Assembly (NCBI GenBank): GCA_958450325.1
Contig: OY288249.1
Location: 68,202,166-68,266,165, forward strand
Direction of reading: 5' to 3'
From: Agrostemma githago
Lineage: Eukaryota > Streptophyta > Magnoliopsida > Caryophyllales > Caryophyllaceae
DNA length: 64,000 bases
Positions 45,272 through 56,709 of this stretch are shown here, piece after piece. The notes under the pieces were generated by a model. That model did not search any database. It saw nothing but the letters and a program-made list of their open reading frames with translations, and was not told the origin of the DNA. Position 1 is the first letter of the stretch; every line of letters starts with the position of its first letter. The position numbers and the translations under genes are program-made.

Positions 45272-46618
45272 TTATAGATCAGTTGTCCACAGATGACTGT
45301 GATCAAAACAGCTTAAGGCTCTCAAGAGTCGATCAAACATCTGCGCATGTGCTACACAAAAGCATAAGTAGCACCAGGATATATAGAAGACAAACAGAGA
45401 CAAAGTCAATGATCGTCTTAGCCTATCAGACGAGCTAGACCAATCCTCAGCATGGTGGTCATAGTGCATAAGAAGAGTAAGAATGTTAATAGGCGGCTCG
45501 TAAGACAAGACATACACATCAAATATCTCAGATTCACCCCAAGGCTTATCATCGGGTATAGATTGCATAAAAGAAGAGTTAGAACTCCTAAGACTACTCA
45601 AAGGATCAATCTTACCGATCTCCGTGAAAGAATTATCACAATTCTCCCCACTAATCATAAGCTCAAACAAAGGGTCAAGAGAAATATAATCAAGACAATT
45701 AATAGGTGGAAGTGGGTCGTCCTCAATATAAGGGAAAAACTCAAATGTCTCCAAAATTGGTGTTTCAAAGAAATCATTCTCGCTATCCCATGTAGCCACA
45801 CCTCTTCCACTCAAGGAATCGTCAAAAAGGGTATTCTTCTCTTCTTTTTCATTTTTCCTCTCAAGCTTAAGATCCTCTCTTTTGTTCAATTCTGTCTCCA
45901 AAACCTCATAATTGACATCAAATGACACTCTCTCAAAATCACACAAATCAAAATCCTTAATGTTATCCTCAATTAAAAGAGCATCATTCAGAGCATCCAA
46001 ACACACGTTTTCCTCAAAAAACACACATTCTAGCTCACAGTCATTCATGACGGTTTGGTGATCTTGAATAGATTGAACATTATACCCATCATCATCATCA
46101 TCATCAATTATGTTCACAAGAGATGGAGATAGAACACTTACCTGGAGGTTCTTCACTACTTCCATAGGCGTACCCGATTGACTTTGTTGCTTTTGGCTTG
46201 CTAATTGGGCAATTTGATTGTTCAAGATTTCATAATGATCTAGCAATTGGCCTATTTGAGTATCTTGCTTTTGTTGAGCTTGCACGAATTGCAGCAACAA
46301 AACCTCAATTTCCGCCTTGTCATTTTTCCGCCTCAACTCTAATTCAGCACTATTACGGGCTAAATATTTAAGGATTTCCAATCGTTCCTCGTAAGAGATA
46401 TAATTAAACATCCCTCCGCAATTTTCCTCAATTCTAGCCCGTGACTCATCATCAACACCATTATATATCATATGACACATATCCCGTATATCAACATTAA
46501 AGCCATTTTGAATAATGAAAGACTCAAGTCTATCCCAATAATTATGTAGTGACTCATGTTTGAATTGTGGGAAGTAAAAATTGGTCATAATGGTGAATGA
46601 TAACAAAAATATATACAA
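45272..46618 (-). CDS. Gag-like protein of the gypsy element
   Basis: A 448-residue open frame, intact. A better start may be the second Met at 46588 (MTNFYFPQFKHESLHNYW). ESLHNYWDRLESFI and MCHMIYNGVDDESRARIE match the retrotransposon gag pattern (ESLxxYWxRF...I..FY.GL) of Athila-like elements. After it come a heptad-like Gln/Leu region (LLLQFVQAQQKQDTQIGQLL), an Asp run and an acidic unstructured half. No zinc knuckle and no protease follow. It begins about 75-100 bp from the primer-binding site, as expected for gag. It could supply capsid-like function only if pol comes from a partner. Confidence 0.75.
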   Translation of the reverse strand: MYIFLLSFTIMTNFYFPQFKHESLHNYWDRLESFIIQNGFNVDIRDMCHMIYNGVDDESRARIEENCGGMFNYISYEERLEILKYLARNSAELELRRKNDKAEIEVLLLQFVQAQQKQDTQIGQLLDHYEILNNQIAQLASQKQQSQSGTPMEVVKNLQVSVLSPSLVNIIDDDDDDGYNVQSIQDHQTVMNDCELECVFFEENVCLDALNDALLIEDNIKDFDLCDFERVSFDVNYEVLETELNKREDLKLERKNEKEEKNTLFDDSLSGRGVATWDSENDFFETPILETFEFFPYIEDDPLPPINCLDYISLDPLFELMISGENCDNSFTEIGKIDPLSSLRSSNSSFMQSIPDDKPWGESEIFDVYVLSYEPPINILTLLMHYDHHAEDWSSSSDRLRRSLTLSLFVFYISWCYLCFCVAHAQMFDRLLRALSCFDHSHLWTTDL

Positions 46619-46692
46619 AATAAAATAAAAAAATTATATACAAAAAAAATAACCTAGAACCTAAAAAAGATAAACAACTAAATAACACCGTC

Positions 46693-46710
46693 TCCCCGGC
46701 AACGGCGCCA
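46693..46710 (-). other. Primer-binding site
   Basis: TGGCGCCGTTGCCGGGGA on minus, five bases inside the 5' LTR. This is the Athila-type site that I associate with tRNA-Asp. Confidence 0.88.
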
Positions 46711-46715
46711 AAATT

Positions 46716-48378
46716 TGACAGGGTTAGTCGTATCCCTAATCAAAGATACCCTAAGGTCACTAACTAATGTAGATAGCGAAGTCAGGGGTCGAACCACAAG
46801 GAGATGGAAATTCAATTATTTATCCTAAGAATTAGATTCTAGATTATAGGTCACAGTTTTGGTTGGTTTGGTAAACTAATAACTAATTACTGATAAATAA
46901 ATCAATAAGGAAAAAAAAGTCTAGGGTCTCAGGTTCACAATGAATATTACTCGGGTCAGGGAGTCAACTAACAGGTCAATAATCGAACTACCTAAGGTGT
47001 AGGTCCGGTCGGTACACTACAACCTTTAGATCTAAACTTAACCTGCGGTCGCTAGCATTAAGTCAGTCTACCCAAACTATCGTGGCCTAATTAGTTCTTA
47101 ACCCGGTCGGCGAAAAGTCCTAATTTGCGATACTAATTAATTGAATTATGCATCAAACAATTAATCAGAGTTTAAACGATATTCAGGCAATAGTTCATAC
47201 GATTAGAAACAGGTCAATTGACTATCACCCTAATAATACGCATCGATCCCCTTAAACCCTAGATGAAATCTAACTACGCATATTAATTATAATCGGACTA
47301 ACAAAAGACGAATTGCAATTAAACATGACGAAAACGATACGAATTAATCTACGGAAGCAATAATAAATCTACACTATAAAACAATACAAAGAATAAATTA
47401 AGACGGAAATTAAAGTAGAAATTGAAATTGAAATTAAAATTAAGAATAATAATACCGGAGAATTCAAGATCTGAGACGGAGAACTAGGTTCAATGTATCT
47501 CGCAAAGTAAACTAGACTAAGAAAACTAAGATAATAAAAAGTGTGTAGAAGAAGGTAAAACAAAAGATAAAAGATGTCCCAAACAAGAGTCAGACAACTG
47601 ATATATAAAGAGTATCAGTTGGACTCAAAAGCAGGCCCAAATTCTAAGTTGAAATAAGAATGACGCGTGGCCCGGATTAGGTGCACTCGATCGAGTGCCT
47701 GACGGCACTCTATCGAGTGACACACCCAAATATGGTCAGGAGCTTCACGAAGTAGCACTCGATCGAGTGCAGTAGGGGCACTCGATCGAGTAGCGCTGTA
47801 GGTCACAGCATCGTGCACTCGACTTCAAACGGCTTTCATTTCTTCGTTACTTGTTCAAATTGGACGTGTAATATACCGTTGGAAAACTAAGAGAAAGATC
47901 TTTCCAACGCCACCAAAATCACTTTGATTGGAGTTGTAGAACTCAAGATATGAACGTTTGAAGTTGACCCTTGTGTAGGCGATCATTCTCTCATCTCGTT
48001 TTGTGTCTTTTCCTTCTTGGGTCTTTGTTTCTTCGTATATTCCACATCTTCTTCCTTCGATTCCATGCTTAGATGTGAATTCTTCAATTATCGATTCCGT
48101 AATGCTCTTATTAGCTCCAAATGCATCCAAATCTACAAAATACTTCGTATATTCCGCATCTTCTTCCTTCGATTCCATGCTTAGATGTGAATTCTTCAAT
48201 TATCGATTCCGTAATGCTCTTATTAGCTCCAAATGCATCCAAATCTACAAAATACACACAAATACGGAAGTATCGACATTCAAAGCATATTGCATCATTA
48301 TTAACGAGTTAAGCACGAAAACCGAGATAAAACTAACAATTAAGGGGATCCAAATATGTATATAAATAACGCTTATCA
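46716..48378 (-). repeat. 5' LTR of the gypsy element, with internal duplication
   Basis: A 1663-bp LTR, 112 bp longer than its partner because a roughly 112-bp segment (around 48030-48258) is tandemly duplicated here only. Otherwise it differs by about eight substitutions from 41988-43538. Confidence 0.93.
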
Positions 48379-51026
48379 ACATCATATTCACATCGTTTAT
48401 TCACTTTGCAAACCGTTACTAACCCGTTTGTTCTTTGTCTTTGTTTCTTATTATTCATTGTTTGTTTTATTATATTAAAACGAAGCTCGCATGCTAAATA
48501 CAACTTTGAAGTTAAATTTAGATGCATTAAATCGACTTAGCAACCCATTCAAATTCTCGCATGTTTAGACAAAACAATGTTTGCATATCATTCATCGTAT
48601 TACTAACGCGCGTATTTCAAAATCAAACGATATCTTAGTAGAGGCCGCTAATGTGCGGGCGGGGTTGGGTGTTCTTTGTGAACTTCCCAACACGTACCCT
48701 CACCCCTTACTCAGAACCATGGTTTCCGAATGTCCGAATCCATTGGCACACGAGAGTCATTCAATACACGATATCCGATAATGTCGGTATCGGTATCAAA
48801 TGCTAAGGGACGAACCCAATGAACTCTGACATCCGAATGGGCCATACTTTGTGCATGACCCACTAAGATATAGAGTGGGTTCGAACGGGCCCGAACTCCC
48901 ACAAAGTTCGGTGGCGACTCCACTTCGATTTAAATTTCAATTCGACCCATCTCATATGGAGATTCATTCGCCTCTCCAAACCCACGCGTGGCCGCGTCGG
49001 GGTGGACCTATGTCATGTCCACAAAGGGTTGGAAAGTTTACGACATTGATAATGGGATTTCATTTGTATCTAGAGACGTGATTTTTTATGAAAATATTTT
49101 CCCATATCATGCACCTGCCCCATCGAATCTCATTCTCGTTGAACCGACCCCTGATTCTAGTGATGATGAAATCACGCCGGATAACCATGATACTTCTCCA
49201 GCTATCTCTGACCTGTCTCACCCAGATACCCCTCCCGTCCCCAATACCGACAACAACTCCGTCTCTCCTCCGCATGGTCCTCTCGGTCGTGGACTTCGAG
49301 CAAAGACCCCATCGTCTCGGTTACATGACTTCATTGTGGGTACGATACATTGTCCATCTTCGCCTCTTAGCTCACCCGGTCTCCATTCCACCTCGTCCTC
49401 AGGTTTGTCTTATGCATTAGCTAATTATATTAATTGTGATAAATTTTCTGCAAAGCACGAAGTTTTTCTTGCAGCCATTACCTCGGGGGTTGAACCTCCT
49501 TCCTTCAAAGAGGCCATGAAAGACGTCAGGTGGCGTGAGGCAATGCAACGAGAAATTTCCGCTCTTGAGGATAATCAAACGTGGGACCTCACTCAACTCC
49601 CTCCTAACAAAAAGGCGCTTGGATGTCGATGGGTATACAAGATCAAATATAATTTCGACGGAAGTATTGAGCGTCTTAAAGCTCGCCTTGTTGTCATTGA
49701 AAATCACCAAATTGAAGGGTTAGATTACGGGGAGACTTTTTCACCAGTCGTTAAAATGACAACGGTACGTACTTTCTTCGTTATTGCTGCTATTCGCAAA
49801 TGAGAATTACATCAAATGGATGTGCATAATGCGTTTTTACATGGTGATTTAAACGAAGAAGTATATATGAAACTGTCGTTTGGGTTTCAAAAGGGCAAGG
49901 ACGGGACAGTTTGCAGGTTACGCAAGGCTTTATACGGCCTGCGTCAAGCTCCTCGATGTTGGTTTTCTAAACTAACCGCAGCTCTTAAAACTTACGGGTT
50001 TACACACTCGTATTCCGACTACTCTCTGTTCAGTTATTCTTGTGGTGATATATGTCTCCATGTGCTTATTTATGTGGACGATCTAGCTATTGCTGGAAAT
50101 AACTCTCGTGTCATCCGTGTGTTTAAAGATTACTTGGGATCGTGCTTTCATATGAAGGACCTTGGTCTGCGAAAATACTTTCTCGGCATAGAAGTTGCCC
50201 GTAGCAAGGAAGGAATTTTTCTAAATCAACGCAAATATGCTCTCGACATTATTTCTGAAACCGGAAATCTTAGTGCTTGTCCTGCTCTTACTCTCATTGA
50301 AGAGAATCATAACATTGCTTTGGCAGAGGGGTCGGTCATCAGTGACGGTGAACGTTATTGACACCTAGTTGCTCGCTTGATATATCTTGCTGTTACGCGA
50401 CCCGATTTGTCCTATGTTGTTCATGTTTTGTCTCAATTTATACAACAACCCCGACAAGCACACTTAGATGCTGCCTTACGCGTCGTTAAGTATTTGAAAG
50501 GGTCTCCCAGTCAAGGTATTCTCATGAGAGCTGATAGTGATTTAACCGTTAGTGCGTGGTGTGATTCTGATTACGCCCGCTGTCCTCTTACCCGTCGTTC
50601 TGTCAGCGGTTGGTTTGTCTCTATAGGGGATTCTCCTCTTTTGTGGAAAACAAAGAAACAACATACAATTTCTCTTTCGTCTACTGAAGCCGAGTATCGG
50701 GCCATGGCTGCCCTTGTCTGTGAACTCAAGTGGCTCAAAGGTCTTCTTCTGAGTTTTGGTATCACGATTTCCTACCCTATTCCTTTTTTCTGTGACAATA
50801 AATCTGCTATCAATCTTGCTCAAAATCCCGTTTTTCATGAACGCACGAAGCATATCGAAATGGATTGTCATTTTGTTCGTGATGCTATTGTTGACGGTTT
50901 AGTCCAACCGTCCTATGTTTCTACTCATGACGAACTTGCTGATATTTTTACTAAGCCTTTGGGCTCTCCTAAGTTCACTTATCTTCTCAGCAAGCTTGGC
51001 ATTCTGGATCTCCATTTTTACTAAGC

Positions 51027-51377
51027 TCTTCCCCCTCGCAGTCATCCTTCATCAAATTATGTCACCCTCCAATCCAACGATGTACATCACAGCGATTATG
51101 TTGACGTAGAAAATATGGAAGCCATTTGATAACTCGATCTGATATTGCCATTAATGCTCTTCAAAAGCTTAATATTTTTTTGGTCAAGTGAAGAGCGCAC
51201 TACGTTGCAAGAGAAAAACTTAATATTTCAGAGAGAAGAAAATGAACTACTCCGTATTTGTTTGTGATGTGATTATTTTTCTTCAGCTTTATTTTTTGAT
51301 ATGTGTCAATTTTTTAGTGGTGGGACAAATATATGTGATGGAGATTCGGACTCCTATAAAATTGCTTCAATAGAAAG
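51027..51377. other. 3' flank of the copia fragment
   Basis: Non-coding sequence after the copia stop; no LTR or polypurine tract was recognised. Confidence 0.4.
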
Positions 51378-52007
51378 TGTTTGGGGTACAAAAATGGTTC
51401 CCGGGTCGAGCGACGGTTCGACTCTCCTCGGGATCCGGATGCGAGTCGTCGGGGGTCCTGCAAGGTGAACTCCGGCCCCAGGGGATTGCCCCGGGGGCGG
51501 AGCCTCCAACGCCCAAGTCAGTATATTGTGTATATTTATGTATAAGTCGTCTCATAGAAAAGATCGAGATAGTGGAGGGAGTAGTAATGGATTTGCCTCC
51601 CCTTCCTCTCTATCAAAATGAGGTATTTATAGAGGAGGGAAGAGGTAGTGACCTCAGTCGGGTGATGTCGCCTTGGTGATGTCGTCCTCGATGATGTCAC
51701 CTTGGTAATGCCAAGTGATGTCATGAGAGGTCTATTCCGAGTCAACTAGTGGTGACTCGTAAGGACGGTCAGCCGGTACGAGAATCCGACCGACAAGGGG
51801 TCCGACTGGCATGAGGGTCTGGCCGACCCGAGGTTGGGCTAACACGGGGTCTAATCGACCCGGAGTTCGGCCTACAGGGGTCCGGTCGACCCAGAGCCTA
51901 GCCTACACGGGGGTTGGCTACATTCCTAAGGACGACCCATATGCCTAGGGGTCGGGCCTATATGTATATATAAGTCGGCCTACATGTCTGAGAATTTATC
52001 CCCATCA
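51378..52007 (-). mobile_element. 630-bp solo LTR
   Basis: On minus the segment begins TGATGGGGATAAATTC and ends TACCCCAAACA, in TG...CA form, flanked by GAAAG at 51373-51377 and 52008-52012. A CTATAAATA box (51624-51632, minus) is preceded by GTGACATCA/GATGACGTC-like repeated words and by GGTCGGCC-rich DNA, a typical promoter-bearing LTR. No partner LTR or internal domain is present nearby. Confidence 0.88.
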
Positions 52008-52012
52008 GAAAG

Positions 52013-53438
52013 AAATTTTCTAAAACCCTAATGATCCCTTTGGAAAAAAAAGATTTCATTTTGAAATTTGAATTTAAGGATTTCATTTTGAAATTTGGAT
52101 TTGACCTAAATATTTTTGTTTTGGAGATAAGATGAATTTGGATTTTAAAATTTTGTCAAATTCAATTAAATCTCAACCCTCTTATGTCATTGTAAAATTC
52201 ATAATTTTACTTTTCCTAATTTGACAATGATGATTTAAAATGAAATATGAGTTCTGAAACGTAACCTTAGAAAAATTAATGAGAATTCAAAATGTTATGA
52301 TTAATTTTGGGATCTTCTTTTATATTCCATATAATAATTAATGATGATATGGTGGATAAAATAGAAGGTAATATGTCGAAGATATACATAGAGAAAAAAA
52401 ATAAAACCTCTCCACTAAATAGTACGGAGTATACTTTAGTACTATGGAAAGAATGAATGAGGAAATAATCACAAAGAAGGGAAATTGATGACTTTGATTC
52501 CCTCCATCTCATTTTCTTCCTGAACAACTCCATCTCATTCCTTAAAAATAATACTTCCTTCTAATTATTTTTATCCTCCTTTTTTTGACACAAATATTAA
52601 GAAGAGAATAAAAAATTGATTAAAGTAAGAAAATGTGGGTTATAAGGTAGAAATATGGTGGGATTTGTGAGTAAAGGAAAGAATAAAGAATTGAAGGAAG
52701 AATAAAAAATTGATTAAAGTACAACCCAAAAATGGAAAGAGAGAAGATTGTTGAACTAGTGCAAAAAAGAAGAGAGGGATAAAAAAAACTAGAAGGGAGT
52801 ACAAAAATTATGGAGAGATGATCTCTCAATAAATTATCGAAAGATCAATTTCGAGTACCACTTCATATGTTATTCGTATCACTTTAACTAGATGTATCTT
52901 AAATTGTCAATTTTATTTTGTATCGGAGTTCTTGTTTTTATAATAAGTGTATTCTTTCGTAGATTTTGACCATTTCTAGAAATATATTCTCTCCTTCCGT
53001 GTCATTTGTTTGTCAATTTATTCTAAGGTATCTCAGTCATTTATCTTTCTTTCTATTTTAAGAATGTTTTTCTATATGTAATTTAATACTCTAAAAAAAT
53101 TGACTCCACATATTACCTCATCATTGAACCTGCACTTATATCTTAAACGTACCTATTTTTATTACTTTTAATACGAAGTAGTATTTGACAGGGAGTATGC
53201 GTGTAAACCTACTCCGAGTATAAAAGCGTTAGTTTCTTCAATGTAATGTTAGTGTTTGACACTTTGACCTTCATTACCCGTCTTTGTCTCCTCCACAGAA
53301 AAAAAACCTCTCTTCAACTCCCTCTCTTTCTAGTTTCTACACTCTCATCTGTGGTTATCTTTTTGTTGAACCAACAGTTGAGAGTTGAGACATAAACACC
53401 ACTTCATCATCAAACAAACTACATAACATCCCCCATTC
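52013..53438. other. Upstream region of TBR
   Basis: Stowaway-like fragments near 52495-52560, 52785-52800 and 52988-53200, then the TBR promoter and leader with pyrimidine-rich CTCTCTTTC tracts at 53310-53350. No other gene is visible. Confidence 0.5.
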
Positions 53439-53470
53439 ATGGCAGAAGTAACCAAGTACCAATTAATCAC

Positions 53471-53503
<33 letters not shown>

Positions 53504-56500
53504 CCACAACATTCTCTCAGACTTGAAAACTCATTTTTCTTTCTTCAAAACTAGAAAGAGCACTTGTTTCATTTATGCTGCTCTTCTAATTTTTGTTCTT
53601 TGTACAATTTTCCTTGCCTTTTCTCCTTCTTCCCCTTCCTTTTCTTCTCCATGGTTTGTCAATATCTTTACTGTTAATTCAACTTCTCCTTCTCATACAT
53701 CTCAAAGCAATTCCTCTAGATCTCAAAATAATGCCACATTTGATGAACAACCCATATTCAATCATTCACTACCCTCAAACAATAATACCCAAATTTCTCC
53801 TGATCATAATAACACTGCTGATTCGGACAGGAGTCAAAGTTCAAGTCTTACTCCTCAAATTCCAGCAAATAATAGTGTCATTCAACCAGAAAAGCAATTG
53901 AATGACAGTATTAGTGACAACGTTTCGCCTCAAATTACTCCATCACTGGGAAATCAAAGCAGTCCTCAACTTTCGCCATCACCAAAGAATCAAACTAGTA
54001 GCGAAACTTCGCCTCAACTTACTCCGAAATCATCAGGAGATAAAGGAAGCGAGGTTTTGGCATCACCAAAGAATGAAAGCAGTATCAGCAGCGATGTTTT
54101 GCCTCCAATTCCGCGGAAAAAAGGAAGTGGGTTGGAAGTGAATTCGTCTGATTTGTCGGCATCATTGTCCAAAAATGAAAATAAAAATGAAGGGAAGAAG
54201 CCGCGAAACGACAGCGTTTCAGTAAAGAAGCAAGGCAATGAGATAGGAGATTTGGTAGGTTGTGATTTGTACGATGGGGGGTGGATAAGAGATGAGTCAT
54301 ACCCACTGTATAAAGCAGGAACATGCAAACTAGTGGATGAACAATTTAATTGTCTTTTGAATGGTAGACCTGATCGTGATTACCAGAAGCTTAAGTGGAA
54401 ACCTAAAGCTTGCTCATTGCCAAGGTAATCAACTACTCCGTAATAATAATTACATGCATATGCATATGCGTTTTTCTAATCCTTTTCTACAATTAGATGG
54501 CCGGGACGGTCTCTCAATAGCATCCATCACTCACGGTGTCTGTCTGGATTTTCTTCTTTTTTTACATGTGTGACTTAAGAAGATACGGAGTAGAGAATTT
54601 GATTACTTGGAATTTTAATTACAGTACCTTTTTTTTTGGAATATTGATTTGCGGAAGATTTATGATTATTTAGTGTTGAATTATGCCATTTCCTTGATTT
54701 TAGCGTTTCGTTTGCTCCAATTAATGGAGTACTCCGTAATTTATTTTTGAGACATTACTCCAATTAATATTGCCTTAACTTCTTGTTTGTTTGGTAACGT
54801 TCTAGATTAAAGATTTAAAGCTGGATTAAAGCGGAACGGAATGATAATTCCCTCTACTTAATACTATGTTTATATCGGCCGTAGTTTTCATTCGATGCAA
54901 TTTTCATTTTGGGTCATTTAAAATCAACCGTATCTATGTTAGTAACAATTGAATGAGACTGTCTGACCCTTGTCATCCAATTGTTTTCGGGAACACTTGG
55001 GTACCAGTGCGAATCCCGTGTTCCATTCGCGCATAAATAAATAAAATAGGCCACAAATATCATTTTATTGATGTGTAGTGTATGAATTGACACACCGACA
55101 CAAAAATGGACAAAGTATCCGCACTGCTTGGGTACTGGAACAAAAGTGTTAAGTCTTGTTGCGGTAATAATAATAATAATAGGAATATGTGGGAGTTACT
55201 AATTAATCTCCCTTAATCTTGATGCTGAAATTGTAGGCTAAATGGAGGGCAGATGCTGAAATTATTGAAGGGGAAGCGCCTTGTTTTCGTCGGTGATTCA
55301 CTAAATAGGAATATGTGGGAGTCATTAGTTTGCATACTTAAAAACTCTGTTAAAAACAAGAAGAAAGTCTATGAGGCCTTTGGTCACCACCGTTTCCGCA
55401 CCGAAGCTTCCTACTCTTTTGTATTCAAAGTAAGCTTTTATGGTTTATTATTCTTTTCTTCAACAAGCTACCCCTACATATTTTCATTTCATCCTCCATT
55501 TTAACCATTACTAGTTAGTTACTCCAAATATATACTCGTAACACATTTGAGCTGTCAAAATACTTGTATTTCAAACCGTTGTTTTAAAAAACATCGAACT
55601 TGTAATTATTGTGTATATATATATTACTCCGTATTGAAAAATAGAAGTATAACAGATAAATTTTCTTTTAAAATTCAATGCTTAATGAGGTTTTTTTTAT
55701 CCCTGTGCCTGAGTAGGATTATAATTGTACGGTAGAGTTCTACGTAGCGCCTTTCCTAGTACAACAGTGGGAAGCGAAAGACAAGAATGGAACAACCCAG
55801 GAAACACTCAGACTCGACTTAATGGTTTCGGATGCAAATCAGTACAAGAGTGCCGACTACATAGTCTTTAACACCGGCCATTGGTGGACCCATGATAAAA
55901 CATCAAAGGGGTACGTAATTCTTTTGACTTACATCTAACTTTTTACTAAAATCTAGGGCTACAGTGCTTAATGAGGTAATGTTTGCAGGGAAGATTATTA
56001 TCAAGAAGGTAGCCATGTTTATAAACAACTAGCTGTTACTGAGGCATTTCGAAAAGCCTTAACAACTTGGGCAAGATGGGTTGATGCCAACATCGATCCT
56101 CAGAGGACGCATGTTCTATTCCGAGGCTACTCTGCCTCACATTTCAGGTCTATTTGAACTTGACTGTATGTTGTCTATTCAGTTTACAACTTGTGACTTC
56201 ATTTCTTTGTGTCATGCTTCTTTTCCTGCTCCTAATTTAGTAAATAAAGTAAATTCATTTCTATTTAAAATGTAGTACTGTAGTAACCAATATTTGATGT
56301 TCTTTGGCTTTCAAATTACTCACCAGGCGTGATTTCTTCTACTTATTCTTTCAGGGGTGGGCAATGGAACTCGGGAGGGCAATGTGACAGTGAAACGGAG
56401 CCCATCAAGAACGAGGCTTATCTAACCAAATATCCATGGAAGATGAAAACATTTGAGTCAGTAATAAAGGAAATGAAAACCCCAGTTTCTTTCCTAAATG

Positions 56501-56709
56501 TGACCAGACTGACGGACTACAGAAAAGATGGTCACCCATCTGTTTTTCGAAAGCATCACCTTGCAGGTGATGAGAAAAAATCGCCATTGAGGTACCAAGA
56601 CTGCAGTCATTGGTGCCTTCCCGGGGTTCCCGATTCTTGGAACGAGCTCCTCTATGCGGAGCTCCTAAGAAAACAGTACTTGGAGAAGCAAGCAAAGAAT
56701 AAAACATAA
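53439..56709 (+). CDS. TBR: TRICHOME BIREFRINGENCE-type polysaccharide O-acetyltransferase
   Basis: Five exons join in frame: 53439-54424, 55237-55429, 55717-55910, 55989-56147 and 56355-56709, giving 628 residues (Arabidopsis TBR is about 608). TBL family proteins O-acetylate wall polysaccharides in the Golgi; TBR is linked to pectin esterification and crystalline cellulose. A poly-Asn run near residue 12 is followed by a signal anchor (CFIYAALLIFVLCTIF, residues about 39-55) and a long Ser/Pro/Asn-rich stem to about residue 265. The TBL domain starts GCDLYDGGWIRDESYPLY; the GDS motif is FVGDSLNRNMWESLVCILK and the DxxH motif is DCSHWCLPGVPDSWNE. VCILKNSVK and FNTGHWWTH point to TBR itself within the family. 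Intron ends are GT/AG; the frame is intact. Confidence 0.93.
53470..53505 (+). repeat. (AAC)n microsatellite in the TBR coding region
   Basis: About ten AAC units encode the poly-Asn run near the N-terminus, before the membrane anchor. Length variation would change only the cytosolic tail. Confidence 0.9.

Larger units (their letters stand above)
41988..48378 (-). mobile_element. Non-autonomous Ty3/gypsy (Athila-like) LTR retrotransposon
   Basis: Two long direct repeats, 41988-43538 and 46716-48378, flank a 3.2-kb interior, and ACATC (41983-41987 and 48379-48383) is duplicated at the ends. On minus the LTR runs TGATAAGCG...CCCTGTCA. The primer-binding site TGGCGCCGTTGCCGGGGA lies 5 bp inside, and a GGTTTGGGGGAGTT polypurine tract touches the other LTR, fixing the minus orientation. 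The interior encodes one gag-like ORF and no protease, reverse transcriptase or integrase. About eight substitutions between LTRs by eye mean a recent insertion. It sits within the solo LTR at 40444-49023. Confidence 0.92.
40444..49023 (+). mobile_element. 2.2-kb solo LTR (TGTAGACA...TGTCCACA) inside the copia element
   Basis: The ends TGTAGACACCC and CATGTCCACA form a 7/8 inverted pair in TG...CA form, flanked by AAGGG at 40439-40443 and 49024-49028, and excision restores the copia frame HNKKG|WKVYD. Excluding the inner element, 40444-41987 and 48384-49023 make about 2.18 kb. A TATAAATA box lies at 40957. No coding domain is present, so a solo LTR of a large gypsy (Tat/Ogre-like) element is most likely. 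A TGGCGACTCC word at 48910, like a primer-binding site, leaves open a truncated LTR plus leader. Confidence 0.7.
40175..51026 (+). pseudogene. Ty1/copia polyprotein fragment split by nested LTR elements
   Basis: The left part (40175-40438) encodes integrase-C LFQANLPKQFWGECI, YLINRTPS, YEVLFGTPPSY, RVFGCLCF. It resumes at 49029 with WKVYDIDNG, then reverse transcriptase (ALGCRWVYKIKY, QMDVHNAFLHGDL, YGLRQAPRCW, IYVDDL, MKDLGLRKYFLGIE) and RNase H (WCDSDYA, LSSTEAEYRA, FFCDNKSAINLA, TKHIEMDCHF, ADIFTKPL) to the stop at 51024-51026. The 5' half is missing. Two premature TGA codons are present, at 49801 (for Trp) and 50359 (for Arg), both explicable as C-to-T transitions. It hosts two nested insertions. 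Confidence 0.9.

Noticed and set aside
48903..49023. LTR end at CTCCCACA followed by a TGGCGACTCC primer site
   Set aside because: The exact AAGGG duplication and restored copia frame place the element end at 49023; kept only as an alternative.
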